Shown here: positions 52,245 through 60,918 of the stretch, piece after piece
Layout: the number at the start of each line of letters is the position of its first letter
Numbering within the stretch: the first letter of the stretch is position 1
Assembly: GCA_025929535.1 (NCBI GenBank)
Contig: JAICLZ010000013.1
Span: forward strand, 1-64,000
Direction of reading: 5' to 3'
Length of the DNA: 64,000 bases
Source: Gemmatimonadaceae bacterium
GTDB taxonomy: Bacteria > Gemmatimonadota > Gemmatimonadetes > Gemmatimonadales > Gemmatimonadaceae
Made by a program: the position numbers and the translations under genes
The notes under the pieces: generated by a model
Seen by the model: the letters and a program-made list of their open reading frames with translations, nothing else
Told to the model about the DNA's origin: nothing
Database searches by the model: none

Positions 52245-55134
52245 AATCGTACGGCGCATCGCCGTGAGCGCGCTGGGGCTGACGATGCTCGCCGTCGCTG
52301 GCGCGGCTGCAGCCACCGTTGGAGATGACGCGACCACCGGGAGCATCGCGCAGTCATCCGGGGAAGTCCTCCGCGACTCATCGCTCGTGATCGGCACGCT
52401 CCCAAACGGGTTGCGCTACTACCTCCGCGCCAACCGTGCGCCAGCGCACCGCGTCGAGCTGCGGCTCGCTGTGAACGCCGGTTCCGTGCTCGAGGACAAG
52501 GATCAGCAGGGGTTCGCGCACTTTCTCGAGCACATGGCGTTCAACGGCACAACGCACTTCCCGCACAATGAGCTCGAGGACTTCATCGAGACTGCCGGGA
52601 TGCGCTTCGGGGCGGACCTGAACGCGTTCACGTCGCCGGATGAGACGGTGTACATGCTCACCCTGCCCTCCGACGATGCGACAATTCTCTCGCAGGGGCT
52701 CGACGTCGTGCAAGACTGGGCGGGCGGCGGGATCCTGATCGACTCGAACGAGGTCGTGGCCGAGCGCGGCGTGGTGATGGGAGAGTGGCGAACGCGACTC
52801 CAGGATACCGTCACCCAGCGCGTGACGCTGCACTTCGACACGCTTCTGTACGGCGGCTCGCCGTACCTCGACCGACAGCCGATCGGCGACACGACGCTGC
52901 TCGAGCACGCACAGCCGAGCCCCATTCGCCGATTCTATCATGACTGGTACCGTCCGGATCTGATGGCGGTGGTGGTCGTCGGCGACTTCGATCCCGCGGT
53001 GATGCAGACAGAGATCGTGCGGCGCTTCGGGGCAATTCCCGCGGCCAAGAGCCCGCGGCACAGGCTCACGCCGACGCTGCGGTCCGTCTCCGGAACGCTG
53101 GTGCACGATTATCTGGGACCCGTCACTCCCAGCGCGGAGGTGGTGTGGCCCGTGCCTCCGACTCCGAGCGATCCGCGACTGGCGTTTCGCCAGGAGATCG
53201 TGCAGGCGCTCCTGACTGATGAGCTGCAGAAGCAGCTTCTCGGAATCGGCACTCGCCCGTCACGACCCTTCATCATCGCGCAGCTCGAGCAGGGGCGTGT
53301 CGTGCGCCCGTACAACGTAGCGGGATTTCAGCTCATCGCCTGGCCGGACAGCCTCGAGCGCGGTCTCGCGACCGTCATCGGCGAATACGAGCGTATTGCG
53401 CGCGGCGGGATTCCAGCGGCGACGCTCGAGCGGCGGAAGGCCGTACTGCTGAAGCGCTACGAGCATGCGGCGGCGAGTGAGCGCGCGCTCACCTCGGGTG
53501 CATATGCGGACGAGTACGTGCAGCACTTCCTCACTGCGGATGTCTCGCTCCTGAGCGCCACGCAGGAGCTCGCGCTCGCTCGGCCCATTCTCGAGACGGT
53601 CACTCCGCAGGTGCTCGCCCAGGCGGCTCGCGTATGGCGCCAGTCGGCTGGGCGCCGCGTGACGATCAACATCCCCGAGTTCTCGCACGTGCGTCCAGCC
53701 ACGAAGGAGCGCGTGCTCGCGCTCTTCGACTCGGTCCAGCGCGCGCCGATCTCTCCGCTCATCGACAGTGTGGCCGCGAGTCTGGGTGGTCCGCTCCTCG
53801 CGAGCGCGCCGAAGCCCGGCACCATCGTGCAGGAGAGCGTGGACAGTGCGTCGGGGATAACCGAGTGGACATTGTCCAACGGCGCGCATGTACTCGTCAA
53901 GCCGACGCAGAACGATCCGGACGAGCTCCTCCTGAATGCGTGGGGTCCGGGCGGATTCTCCACGATGCCGGATTCGCTTTTCTTCACCCCCGGCCGCATG
54001 GTGGCGCGCCTGATGACCGATGTCGCGAACCTCGGTTCCTTTGGGCATCCGACGCTCTCCGACAATCTGGAGCTCAGCGGACTCCGTTCCTTCAACGCGA
54101 ACATCGGCTTCACCGATCAGACGATGGCGGTGAACGGCTCGCCCAAGTCGCTCGAGACGCTCTTCCAGCTCCTGCACGTGCAATTCACCGCGCCCATCAT
54201 CGACTCGGCGACGCTTGCCAGCTGGAAGACGGTGGCCAAGTACCAGTTCGCGGGATACTCGATCGACGACCAGCTCAATCAACAGCTGGCCGGCGACAAT
54301 CCGCGCATGCAGCCGGTGCAGACGAATCTCGCGGAGCTGGCGTCGGTGCGGCAGCTCCGCGCGGTGCATCACGATCGCTTCGGGAACGCGAGCAATTTCA
54401 CGTTCACGGTGGTGGGTGCGATCTCGCCCGCAGAAGTGAAGCCGTTCGTGGAACGCTACGTCGCGAGTCTGCCGAGCACGGGACAGCACGAGACGCCGAA
54501 GGGCGAGGATGTGAAGCCGTTTCTGCACCGGTTGAACCGGATCGTCAACACGATCCCTCTTCCCAAGGCGCAGACCTTCCTGATTTTCGACGGACCCTTC
54601 ACGACAAAACCCGACGAGTACCTGCTGGAGCGACAGCGGCTGAGCGCACTCACGACGGTGTTCCAGGATCGCCTGCGCATGCGCGTGCGCGAGCAGCTGT
54701 CGGGCACGTATTCCCCCTTCGTCATGAGCGAGACCCTCGCCATTCCCGACGAACATTTCCGTGTCATCGCCACGTTCGATGCGGCACCGGAGCGCATGCA
54801 CCGGTTGAACGTCGCGCTCGAGCATCTCGTGGACACGCTGCGAACGCAGAGCGTGACCGAGGCCGAGGCGTCGAGGGTGGCGACCGTGCAGCGGCGACAG
54901 CTCGAGACGCGGCTCCAGAGCAATGCGTACTGGGCACAGACGATGATGCTCTACCACCGCATCGGAATTCCCCTGGATCGCATCCCGTCGCCGTTTCCCG
55001 AGCGGGAGGTGCCCGCTGTGCAGCTACAGGCTGCCGCGCAGCGCTATCTGCCGGACGACGTGTTCATGCACGTCACGTTCATGCCGCAGGACAGCACCAG
55101 CTACGCACAGGGCGATTCGACGCGCACGCGCTGA
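52231..55134 (+). CDS. M16-family (pitrilysin-like) zinc peptidase, two-domain, exported
   Basis: Encodes 967 residues from GTG 52231, overlapping the preceding gene by 14 bases. The signal peptide is LTMLAVAGAAAATVG-like. The inverted zinc motif HxxEH is intact (HFLEHMAFNGT, His97, Glu100, His101), and the third ligand lies in NEVVAERGVVMGEW about 75 residues later. The C-terminal M16 half (about 510-967) includes LSGTYSPFV typical of the family. M16 enzymes cleave peptides of about 5-70 residues, including leader peptides of modified peptides and PQQ precursors. In this operon it is the only peptidase with complete catalytic residues. Confidence 0.95.
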   Translation: MRKGRIVRRIAVSALGLTMLAVAGAAAATVGDDATTGSIAQSSGEVLRDSSLVIGTLPNGLRYYLRANRAPAHRVELRLAVNAGSVLEDKDQQGFAHFLEHMAFNGTTHFPHNELEDFIETAGMRFGADLNAFTSPDETVYMLTLPSDDATILSQGLDVVQDWAGGGILIDSNEVVAERGVVMGEWRTRLQDTVTQRVTLHFDTLLYGGSPYLDRQPIGDTTLLEHAQPSPIRRFYHDWYRPDLMAVVVVGDFDPAVMQTEIVRRFGAIPAAKSPRHRLTPTLRSVSGTLVHDYLGPVTPSAEVVWPVPPTPSDPRLAFRQEIVQALLTDELQKQLLGIGTRPSRPFIIAQLEQGRVVRPYNVAGFQLIAWPDSLERGLATVIGEYERIARGGIPAATLERRKAVLLKRYEHAAASERALTSGAYADEYVQHFLTADVSLLSATQELALARPILETVTPQVLAQAARVWRQSAGRRVTINIPEFSHVRPATKERVLALFDSVQRAPISPLIDSVAASLGGPLLASAPKPGTIVQESVDSASGITEWTLSNGAHVLVKPTQNDPDELLLNAWGPGGFSTMPDSLFFTPGRMVARLMTDVANLGSFGHPTLSDNLELSGLRSFNANIGFTDQTMAVNGSPKSLETLFQLLHVQFTAPIIDSATLASWKTVAKYQFAGYSIDDQLNQQLAGDNPRMQPVQTNLAELASVRQLRAVHHDRFGNASNFTFTVVGAISPAEVKPFVERYVASLPSTGQHETPKGEDVKPFLHRLNRIVNTIPLPKAQTFLIFDGPFTTKPDEYLLERQRLSALTTVFQDRLRMRVREQLSGTYSPFVMSETLAIPDEHFRVIATFDAAPERMHRLNVALEHLVDTLRTQSVTEAEASRVATVQRRQLETRLQSNAYWAQTMMLYHRIGIPLDRIPSPFPEREVPAVQLQAAAQRYLPDDVFMHVTFMPQDSTSYAQGDSTRTR

Positions 55135-55173
55135 CGCAGCACGAATACGAACTCCTCACTCGAGGTTCTGCCA

Positions 55174-55599
55174 ATGTCTGCCGCACAAAAAATGGGACGC
55201 CGCGTAGCAATGATTGCACTCGCATCGGCCGGAGCGCTCGTGATGGCTTGCGCGACCGGAGGAAATGGAAGCACTGCTGCCGCCTCGGCAACATCGGACA
55301 GCGCCTCCAGCTCACGCACGTCGAGCCGGGACATGCTCACGGGCGATCAGCTGATGAACACCGCGGGGGCGAACGCCTACGACGCTATCCAGACACTTAG
55401 GCCGGAGATGCTCACGGGTCACGGGCTCGGTGCTCCCGATGTCTACATCCGCGAGCTCCGGGAGCCGAAGGGAGTCGAGCGGCTCAAGGAGATTCCGCTC
55501 GCCCAGGTGCAGCAGGTGCAGTATCTAAAGCCGGAGGATGCGCGCAGCCTCAGAGGCCAGCAGTCGCAGGGCGGCGCGCTGCTGGTGACGCTGCGCTAG
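55174..55599 (+). CDS. Small lipoprotein of the AYDAIQTLRP type
   Basis: Encodes 141 residues. The lipobox is VMAC, followed by a Ser/Thr/Ala linker. The mature part has LTGDQLMNTAGANAYDAIQT and RPEMLTGHG, then IREL and LKEIPLAQVQQVQYLKPEDA, a pattern repeated in many small lipoproteins of Gemmatimonadota-like genomes, seemingly a plug-like beta-alpha domain. No enzyme motif. It stands 39 bases after the M16 stop and may close that operon; a terminator follows at 55793. Confidence 0.8.
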   Translation: MSAAQKMGRRVAMIALASAGALVMACATGGNGSTAAASATSDSASSSRTSSRDMLTGDQLMNTAGANAYDAIQTLRPEMLTGHGLGAPDVYIRELREPKGVERLKEIPLAQVQQVQYLKPEDARSLRGQQSQGGALLVTLR

Positions 55600-55792
55600 C
55601 ACTCGGGAGCTCGAAGCGCGTATCTACATCGACGATGAGCGAGCGATGAGGATAGGGGTTTTGGCGCGTGCACGTGTCTGATGAGCAGGGCGGCAGGGGA
55701 GCCACCTTCGTGCGGAAGTCGTAATCAACATTGCGAAAGCATCAGCGGCTCACGCGCGGTATCAGTGATCGAGAAAAGAAGTGAGGAGCACT

Positions 55793-55826
55793 GGCCTTCG
55801 GTTTGTCCGAAGGCCTTTGCTTTGTT
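55793..55826 (+). terminator. Intrinsic terminator
   Basis: GGCCTTCGG (55793-55801) and CCGAAGGCC (55807-55815) form a perfect 9-bp stem with a TTTGT loop, followed by TTTGCTTTGTT. It is the best placed end for the long SusCD-peptidase transcript and its last lipoprotein gene. A T-rich flank on the other strand means it could act in both directions. Confidence 0.85.
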
Positions 55827-55889
55827 CCACCGCTGCGTGCAGCGATGCGCAGAAGCGGCGCGGAGTAGGGGATGGCGGTGCCTGGACTG

Positions 55890-55985
55890 TAAAATAGTCG
55901 TCACCTCCTGACGAGCAGTAACGCAGCAGACTCCTTGCAGACTTCCACGCGAAGAGCCCCGTCACTGGGGCTCTTCGTGTTTCCG
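55890..55985 (+). ncRNA. Candidate small RNA with an anti-Shine-Dalgarno loop
   Basis: TCGTCA (55898-55903) and TGACGA (55909-55914) form a 6-bp stem exposing a CCTCC loop, identical to the core of the 16S 3' tail, and 35 bases later a strong terminator hairpin (55950-55984) ends in TGTTTCC. TAAAAT at 55890-55895 resembles a -10 box but sits too close to the hairpin to be its own promoter, so the 5' end is unknown. C-rich loops of this kind block ribosome-binding sites in known regulatory RNAs. On the other strand the loop reads as AGGAGG, but no usable start codon follows. Confidence 0.35.
55950..55985 (+). terminator. Strong intrinsic terminator
   Basis: CGAAGAGCCCC (55950-55960) and GGGGCTCTTCG (55967-55977) form a perfect 11-bp stem around GTCACT, followed by TGTTTCC. 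No gene ends just before it on the plus strand, as the previous terminator is 124 bases upstream; it therefore suggests a separate short transcript. Confidence 0.8.
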
Positions 55986-56156
55986 GCGGTCAGTGGGGAG
56001 CGCGCCTCGGTGCCTCGATCGCAGCGCAACACGAAAGTGAGGCTGTTCGAATTGCGCCTTGAGCTCACTGGCTCCGATCGCAAGACTGGCTCAATGCGGC
56101 GGCCCTTCGAGTAAATTTCGAGCTCGCCGTACATCCGACTTCAACGTGAACTGCTC

Positions 56157-56573
56157 ATGCTCAATAATACCCAGGCGCCTTCAATCGACCTCCTCGTCGC
56201 CCGTAGTCTCGAAGCGTCGCTGACCGTGCGCGATCTCTCGACGAGTGTGGAGTGGTATCGAGGCGTGCTTGGATTCACCGTCGCGCGAGAATACCGCCGG
56301 GAGGAGCGGTTGGTAGCGGTCGCTCTCGAGTCCGGAGGCGTGGAGCTCCTCCTCGTTCAGGACGACGGTGCCAAAGGCTCGGACAGGGCCAAGGGCGAGG
56401 GCTTCTCGCTGCAGATCACGACGGTTCAGGACATCGACGAGCTCGCAGCGCGCATCAAAGCACGCGGCGGCGTGCTCGAGACAGAGCCGATTACCATGGC
56501 GGGCAAGCGCGGCTTCCGGACTCGCGACCCCGATGGCTTCCGTTTCGCGATCTCCTCGCCGCGGGCAGCCTGA
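56157..56573 (+). CDS. VOC-superfamily (glyoxalase-like) protein
   Basis: Encodes 138 residues. VOC landmarks: LTVRDLSTSVEWYRGVLGF at the start, VELLLVQDDG in the middle and GFRTRDPDGFRFAISSP at the end. Typical members bind a metal through His/Glu pairs; here the first-strand ligand position is not a histidine, so it may be one of the binding-only (bleomycin-resistance-like) members. It is 99 bases before the DHFR-like gene. Confidence 0.9.
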   Translation: MLNNTQAPSIDLLVARSLEASLTVRDLSTSVEWYRGVLGFTVAREYRREERLVAVALESGGVELLLVQDDGAKGSDRAKGEGFSLQITTVQDIDELAARIKARGGVLETEPITMAGKRGFRTRDPDGFRFAISSPRAA

Positions 56574-56672
56574 TGAATCGCTGCTGATGACTGCCAAGGA
56601 TGACCCGTTGATCGGTTGCACCGAACGGCGCCGAGCTGCATCCTCTGAGCGCAATTCAACATCGGTACGATC

Positions 56673-57269
56673 ATGGAACAGCCGGAGTCCTGCGTAACGA
56701 TCCACATGGCCGCGAGTCTCGATGGTTTCATCGCGAGACGAGATGGACGCGTGGATTGGCTCGAGACATCCGACCTCTTCGAGGGCGGCGAGGTGATGGC
56801 GCCGGAGTCCGTCGCAGAGTTCCTTCGCACCATCGACTGTTATGTCATGGGCTCGCGAACCTATGAGACCGCGTTGAATTTCGAGGCCAAGGGACTGGGT
56901 TGGTCCTACGGTGACAAACCGATTTTCGTGCTCACGCATCGCGAGCTGCCCAGGACGAGAAATACCGTCGAGTTCTACGCGGGCGATCTTCAGCGTCTCG
57001 TGAAAGAGCGATTGAGGCCGAATTTTCGCAGCATCTGGTTCGTCGGCGGAGGTGCAGTTTCGGGCGAGTGCCTGCGTCGCGGGCTTGCCGACGAGCTTCG
57101 CTATTCCATCCTGCCGGTCCTGATCGGTGACGGCATCCCGTTCTTCGAGAGGCTCGACCGGGATGTTGCCCTGCATCTGCTCGAGGTGAAGGGATACCGG
57201 AGCGGAATGGTAGCGCTTCGGTACCAAGTGAAGCAGGCAGCCGCCGAATCGAGCACACGCCATGGCTGA
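56673..57269 (+). CDS. Dihydrofolate-reductase-like (RibD C-terminal) protein
   Basis: Encodes 198 residues. The family opening IHMAASLDGFIARRDGRVDW is followed by CYVMGSRTYE near 55, IFVLTHRELP near 90, WFVGGGAVSGECLRRGLADE near 128 and the SILPVLIGDGIPFF end. NADPH-dependent reduction of a pterin-like or other small substrate is the usual assumption; the substrate is unknown. It overlaps the hydrolase gene by eight bases, so the two are coupled. Confidence 0.93.
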   Translation: MEQPESCVTIHMAASLDGFIARRDGRVDWLETSDLFEGGEVMAPESVAEFLRTIDCYVMGSRTYETALNFEAKGLGWSYGDKPIFVLTHRELPRTRNTVEFYAGDLQRLVKERLRPNFRSIWFVGGGAVSGECLRRGLADELRYSILPVLIGDGIPFFERLDRDVALHLLEVKGYRSGMVALRYQVKQAAAESSTRHG

Positions 57270-58584
57270 AGATCAGTACGACTACGACGCGAACTGCCGT
57301 CACTGGCCCCATGTGCGCGGCCACTTTCCCGCGGGCACGCTCGATTTCGAGCTCACCGATCCGCTTCGAAGCTCTCAATACGCACCAACGCCGACCCTCA
57401 CGCGCCGCCTGTACGTAAGAGCATGGTATCCGGCGGGGGACGTGACCGGCTGCCATCGCCGGCCGTACTTCACGAAGGCAGAGATCGGCACCGTGCCCGT
57501 CAAATCTTTGGAGCTGCTTCGCCAGCCCCCGGAGGCGCTGCGGAACGCCACTCGGCTCCTGACGAACAGTTGGGTCGACGCGCCGCCCGCCTCCGGCCGC
57601 TTTCCGATTGTGGTGTTCAACCACGGATACCTGTCGTACCCCGCCCAGCACACGGCGCTCTTCGAGAATCTCGCGGCCAACGGCTACGTCGTGCTCAGCG
57701 TCGGGCACCCGTGGGAGAGCGGCGGGATCGTCTATCCGAACGGGGATGCTGCGACGGGGTCGCCGCGCATCCTCGAGGACATGATGAAGATCGGACAGGC
57801 GTTGGGCGCGATGTCCGCGTACGCAGCGCCGACACTCACCGAGCAGCTCGCGGCACTGCAGGAGTACACGAAGGTCTTGCGCACCACCTCGGCGGGGCGG
57901 CTCGCTCCGGTCTGGCGGGACGACGTGTATTTCGTGCTCGACCGCCTCGAGGAGGACGCGGTCCCGAGCGCATCGGCGGTGGCAGCGGTCATCGATCACG
58001 AGCGCCGCGGATACATGGGAAAATCCTTCGGCGCGTACATCGCGGGAATGCTCGCGCAGGGTGATGCACGCTCTCGAGGCGTGGTCCACCTCGACGGCGG
58101 GCTGTGGTCCCACGAGCTCGCCGACACCGAGCTACGCACACCGTTTCTGACGTTAGGCTCCGATGTTTGGGAGGATTTCCGCAAGATGCCCGAGTTGCCG
58201 CGCGGCATGGATCCCGCCGTTCGCGAGCCTCTCGGTCCACGGACGCCAGCAGCTGCGGACCTGGCGTACGAGCGAATCTCGCAAGCCGGACTGCGCTCCG
58301 ATGGATACCGCTTCGTGGTGCCGGGAATCCGACACAGCGGCATCTCGGATCTCCCCGAGCTCGCGGGAGCTCCGCCGTTACGAGTCAAGCTGGGGACGGA
58401 ACATGCACTCGCGACCTTCACCGCGATCCAGAACGACTTGGTGCGTGGCTTCCTCGACTGTCACGTGAAGGGAGTGCCTTCCGACTACCCGGCGGCCGCT
58501 CTCGCGGCGCATCCGGAGTTGATCGTGCAGGACCTGAGCTGGCTCCGCGAGCGCGCGCAGGCGGAGAGTTATCAGTCACAGTAG
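57262..58584 (+). CDS. Alpha/beta hydrolase (PAF-acetylhydrolase-like)
   Basis: Encodes 440 residues. The oxyanion region FPIVVFNHGYLSYPAQHTAL near 115 and the nucleophile elbow RGYMGKSFGAYIAGM near 253 (GxSxG with Ser in GKSFG) are clear, and His in PGIRHSGISDLP near 356 fits the catalytic His. The Asp is probably LTLGSD near 300. No signal peptide is seen. Relatives hydrolyse short acyl esters or oxidised lipids. The start overlaps the DHFR-like gene. Confidence 0.9.
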   Translation: MAEDQYDYDANCRHWPHVRGHFPAGTLDFELTDPLRSSQYAPTPTLTRRLYVRAWYPAGDVTGCHRRPYFTKAEIGTVPVKSLELLRQPPEALRNATRLLTNSWVDAPPASGRFPIVVFNHGYLSYPAQHTALFENLAANGYVVLSVGHPWESGGIVYPNGDAATGSPRILEDMMKIGQALGAMSAYAAPTLTEQLAALQEYTKVLRTTSAGRLAPVWRDDVYFVLDRLEEDAVPSASAVAAVIDHERRGYMGKSFGAYIAGMLAQGDARSRGVVHLDGGLWSHELADTELRTPFLTLGSDVWEDFRKMPELPRGMDPAVREPLGPRTPAAADLAYERISQAGLRSDGYRFVVPGIRHSGISDLPELAGAPPLRVKLGTEHALATFTAIQNDLVRGFLDCHVKGVPSDYPAAALAAHPELIVQDLSWLRERAQAESYQSQ

Positions 58585-58824
58585 AGAAGACGCGCTCGCG
58601 ATGCTCGCGGGCGTTGAGGAACCGATGCTAGTTTCCAGGGCTAAAGCGGCAAACCGTCGAACCGCGCAAGCAGGCGCAGCGCGGTGAGCGGCAATCAGTT
58701 CTCGATTGCGCCCGCAAATTTCGTCTGTAGACGTTGCGACGTAGGGCGCGGTTGCAGCGGACCTTCGGACCTCGCATCATCCGTTGATCCGAGAATATCG
58801 CTATCACTCTCACGAGGAAGTCCA

Positions 58825-59145
58825 ATGCCGAAGTATTTCATGCAAGCAACGTATACCGCGGATGGTGCGAAGGGACTTGCCAAGGAAGGTGGGTCCAGCA
58901 GACGGAAGACGGTCGAAGCGATGGTCAAGAGTCTTCAGGGCAGCCTCGAGTCTTTCTACTACGCATTTGGATCGTCCGATGTGATTCTGATCGTCGATCT
59001 ACCGGACGCAGTCACGGCCGCGGCCGTGAGTCTGGCCATCAACCAGACCGGCGCCGTGCAATTGAGGTCGACCGTTCTGATTACCGCGGACGAGATGGAT
59101 CAGGCGGCGAAGAAAGCCGTGAGCTATCGCGCGCCGGGGAAGTAA
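58825..59145 (+). CDS. GYD-domain protein
   Basis: Encodes 106 residues. The ATG at 58825 follows GAGGAAG. The domain reads MPKYFMQATYTADGAKGLAK at the start and FYYAFGSSDVILIVDLPDAV in the middle, the GYD pattern (ferredoxin-like small fold, function unknown). It stands alone; 240 bases upstream hold nothing recognised except a promoter-sized gap. Confidence 0.92.
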   Translation: MPKYFMQATYTADGAKGLAKEGGSSRRKTVEAMVKSLQGSLESFYYAFGSSDVILIVDLPDAVTAAAVSLAINQTGAVQLRSTVLITADEMDQAAKKAVSYRAPGK

Positions 59146-59158
59146 GACGGACGGGCGA

Positions 59159-59671
59159 GTGCGAGTAATTCTCACTATCGCTGCCCTCGCCTTGCCCACG
59201 GCTCACGTGCTGCCAGCGCAGAGCGCGGCGCGCGCTTCGCCCAATCCGGGATCAGCCCCTGCCCTCGATACGTCTGGCATCCTCGCGAGCGCGCGCCCCG
59301 ACATCGATGCCGCGAACGCCGCATGGCTTCCCGGTCTTCGGAAGCACGACGCGCAGGCGATCGCAGCGGCGTACTCGGATGATGGCTTGTTCATCGCGCG
59401 CGACGGAACCGTGACGCGTGGCCGTTCCGCCATCGCGCGCATGTATTCCGCGCGTTTCCCGCAATTGCACGACATTCGCGCTGGTGCAGTGGTGCAGGGC
59501 GGACTCACCGTCCTCGGCCCGATGCGAATCGCCGAATGGGGGAACGCCTGGCTCGAGGTCGCGCCGGAGACGAAAGGCGGGGTGCCGGTGCGAAGCGGAG
59601 GCACGTACCTCACCATCTGGCAACGCGAGACCGATGGGCATTGGCGAATCGTTCGCAATCTGGCTTTCTAG
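59159..59671 (+). CDS. Exported SnoaL/DUF4440-like protein
   Basis: Encodes 170 residues from GTG 59159, 13 bases after the GYD stop. A signal peptide (ILTIAALALPTAHVLPAQS) precedes an NTF2-like domain: IDAANAAWLPGLRKHDAQAI, then AYSDDGLFIARDGTVTRGRS near 75 and GGTYLTIWQRETDGHWRIVR at the end. Proteins of this type are isomerases or binding proteins; no catalytic set is identifiable. It probably forms a two-gene unit with the GYD gene. Confidence 0.85.
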   Translation: MRVILTIAALALPTAHVLPAQSAARASPNPGSAPALDTSGILASARPDIDAANAAWLPGLRKHDAQAIAAAYSDDGLFIARDGTVTRGRSAIARMYSARFPQLHDIRAGAVVQGGLTVLGPMRIAEWGNAWLEVAPETKGGVPVRSGGTYLTIWQRETDGHWRIVRNLAF

Positions 59672-59879
59672 GGTGCGACGGCGGCGCTCTGATCCGTTAC
59701 CTAGAACGTCCGGCAGGCAGAAGTTCCCGAGCATGTGAGCACAATCGAGGCGTTGCCAAACGACGCTGGGCATTGGCGGGAACTACGCGCCGATCAGACG
59801 ACTATACAATTGTTCGCAGCCGATTCGACTCGCACGCGACGGCGTCGGCCTTGTTGTCACACTATTGTACGAAGAGATC

Positions 59880-60464
59880 ATGGAGACGCTCACACCACTC
59901 GCACTACTCGAGGCACGTCCCGCCGCGGTACAGAGGTACACGATCGCTCTCGCGCGACCGCAGGATCTCGACAGGCTTCCTTCAATCGAGCTCGCCGCTC
60001 TCACACTGTTCGACGGGCACGGCCTGGACGAGATCCCTGCAGTCGTTACAGGCGAAGCGGAGCTCAGAAAGGCACAGGAAACGGGACACCTCTGGGTGGC
60101 GCTCGCCGACGATGTCCCCGTGGGATTCGCACGGATCAAGGTGATCGAGGCAAGCGCCGTGCACCTCGGGGAGCTCGATGTGCATCCCGATCATGGTCGT
60201 CGTGGACTCGGCAGCACGCTCGTGATGGCGGTCTGCGATTGGGCTGCAGCGAAGGGCCATGAAGCGATCACGCTAACCACATTCCGCGACATCCCCTGGA
60301 ACATGCCTTTCTACGCATCGCTCGGATTCACCGTGGTTCCACCCGAGGCTCTCACGCTTGCGCTGGCATCGCTCGTGTACGAGGAGAGTCGTCGCGGCCT
60401 CGATCCAGCGCTACGCGTAGTCATGCGTCGCGTCCTCGACGCCCGACTCTCGCGCGCAGGATAG
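59880..60464 (+). CDS. GNAT-family N-acetyltransferase
   Basis: Encodes 194 residues from ATG 59880 (TTG 59865 is possible). GNAT landmarks: YTIALARPQDLDRLPSIE at the start, ELDVHPDHGRRGLGSTLVMA near 107 with the acetyl-CoA loop GRRGLGS, and NMPFYASLGFTVVPPEAL near 148. The acceptor is unknown. A decayed relative follows at 60473. Confidence 0.9.
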   Translation: METLTPLALLEARPAAVQRYTIALARPQDLDRLPSIELAALTLFDGHGLDEIPAVVTGEAELRKAQETGHLWVALADDVPVGFARIKVIEASAVHLGELDVHPDHGRRGLGSTLVMAVCDWAAAKGHEAITLTTFRDIPWNMPFYASLGFTVVPPEALTLALASLVYEESRRGLDPALRVVMRRVLDARLSRAG

Positions 60465-60472
60465 ACATCCGC

Positions 60473-60902
60473 ATGCTCACAGACAGCACAATACGGCCGG
60501 TACGCGATTCGGATCGAGCCTCCCTGGTGTCGATTTGGGAGCGCTCGGTGCGAGCGACGCATCACTTTCTCACCGGTGCGGACATCGAGCATCTCCGTCC
60601 ACTCGCGGCGGAGGAGCTGCACAACGGCTCCATCGACCTGTGGGTATTGGTGAATGCCGGCGACGTACCGCTCGGCTTCATCGGAATCGCCAGCGACCGG
60701 ATCGCAAAACGAGGCGGCGCGCGCCTTCTACCAGAGCCTCGGGTTCAGCGTGATCGGCCGTTCGGACCTCGATGACGCGGGACGCCCATTTCCGATGCTG
60801 CATCTGCGGCGCCCATCACCTTCAGAATTACAGCTTCAGGTACGCGCGAGTCGCCCGCTTCCGTGCGGCGCGGAGAGGATCGGTAAGTCGCCACGGTACT
60901 GA
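60473..60902 (+). pseudogene. GNAT acetyltransferase with internal deletion and frameshift
   Basis: The first frame (from ATG 60473) reads STIRPVRDSDRASLVSIWER, then ATHHFLTGADIEHLRPLA and LGFIGIAS, and then leaves homology near 60700. A second frame picks up with NEAARAFYQSLGFSVIGRSD and DDAGRPFPMLHLR, the family's ending. The central segment that should hold the acetyl-CoA loop is missing (about 35-40 residues) and the frame is shifted, so no active enzyme can be made. It starts nine bases after the intact GNAT gene. Confidence 0.85.
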
Positions 60903-60918
60903 GACTTTCGTGTAATCC

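Larger units (their letters stand above)
55600..56156 (+). other. 557-base intergenic region with two terminators and a putative sRNA
   Basis: No protein gene is supported here. Two strong hairpins with T-rich tails (55793 and 55950) divide it, and a small hairpin with a CCTCC loop lies between. A minus-strand open frame (55762-55965) has no good start. The first 190 and last 170 bases hold nothing recognised beyond the promoter expected for the VOC gene. Confidence 0.6.

Noticed and set aside
55762-55965. Minus-strand frame with AGGAGG-like sequence inside
   Set aside because: No suitable start codon follows the AGGAGG, and the frame crosses a terminator hairpin.
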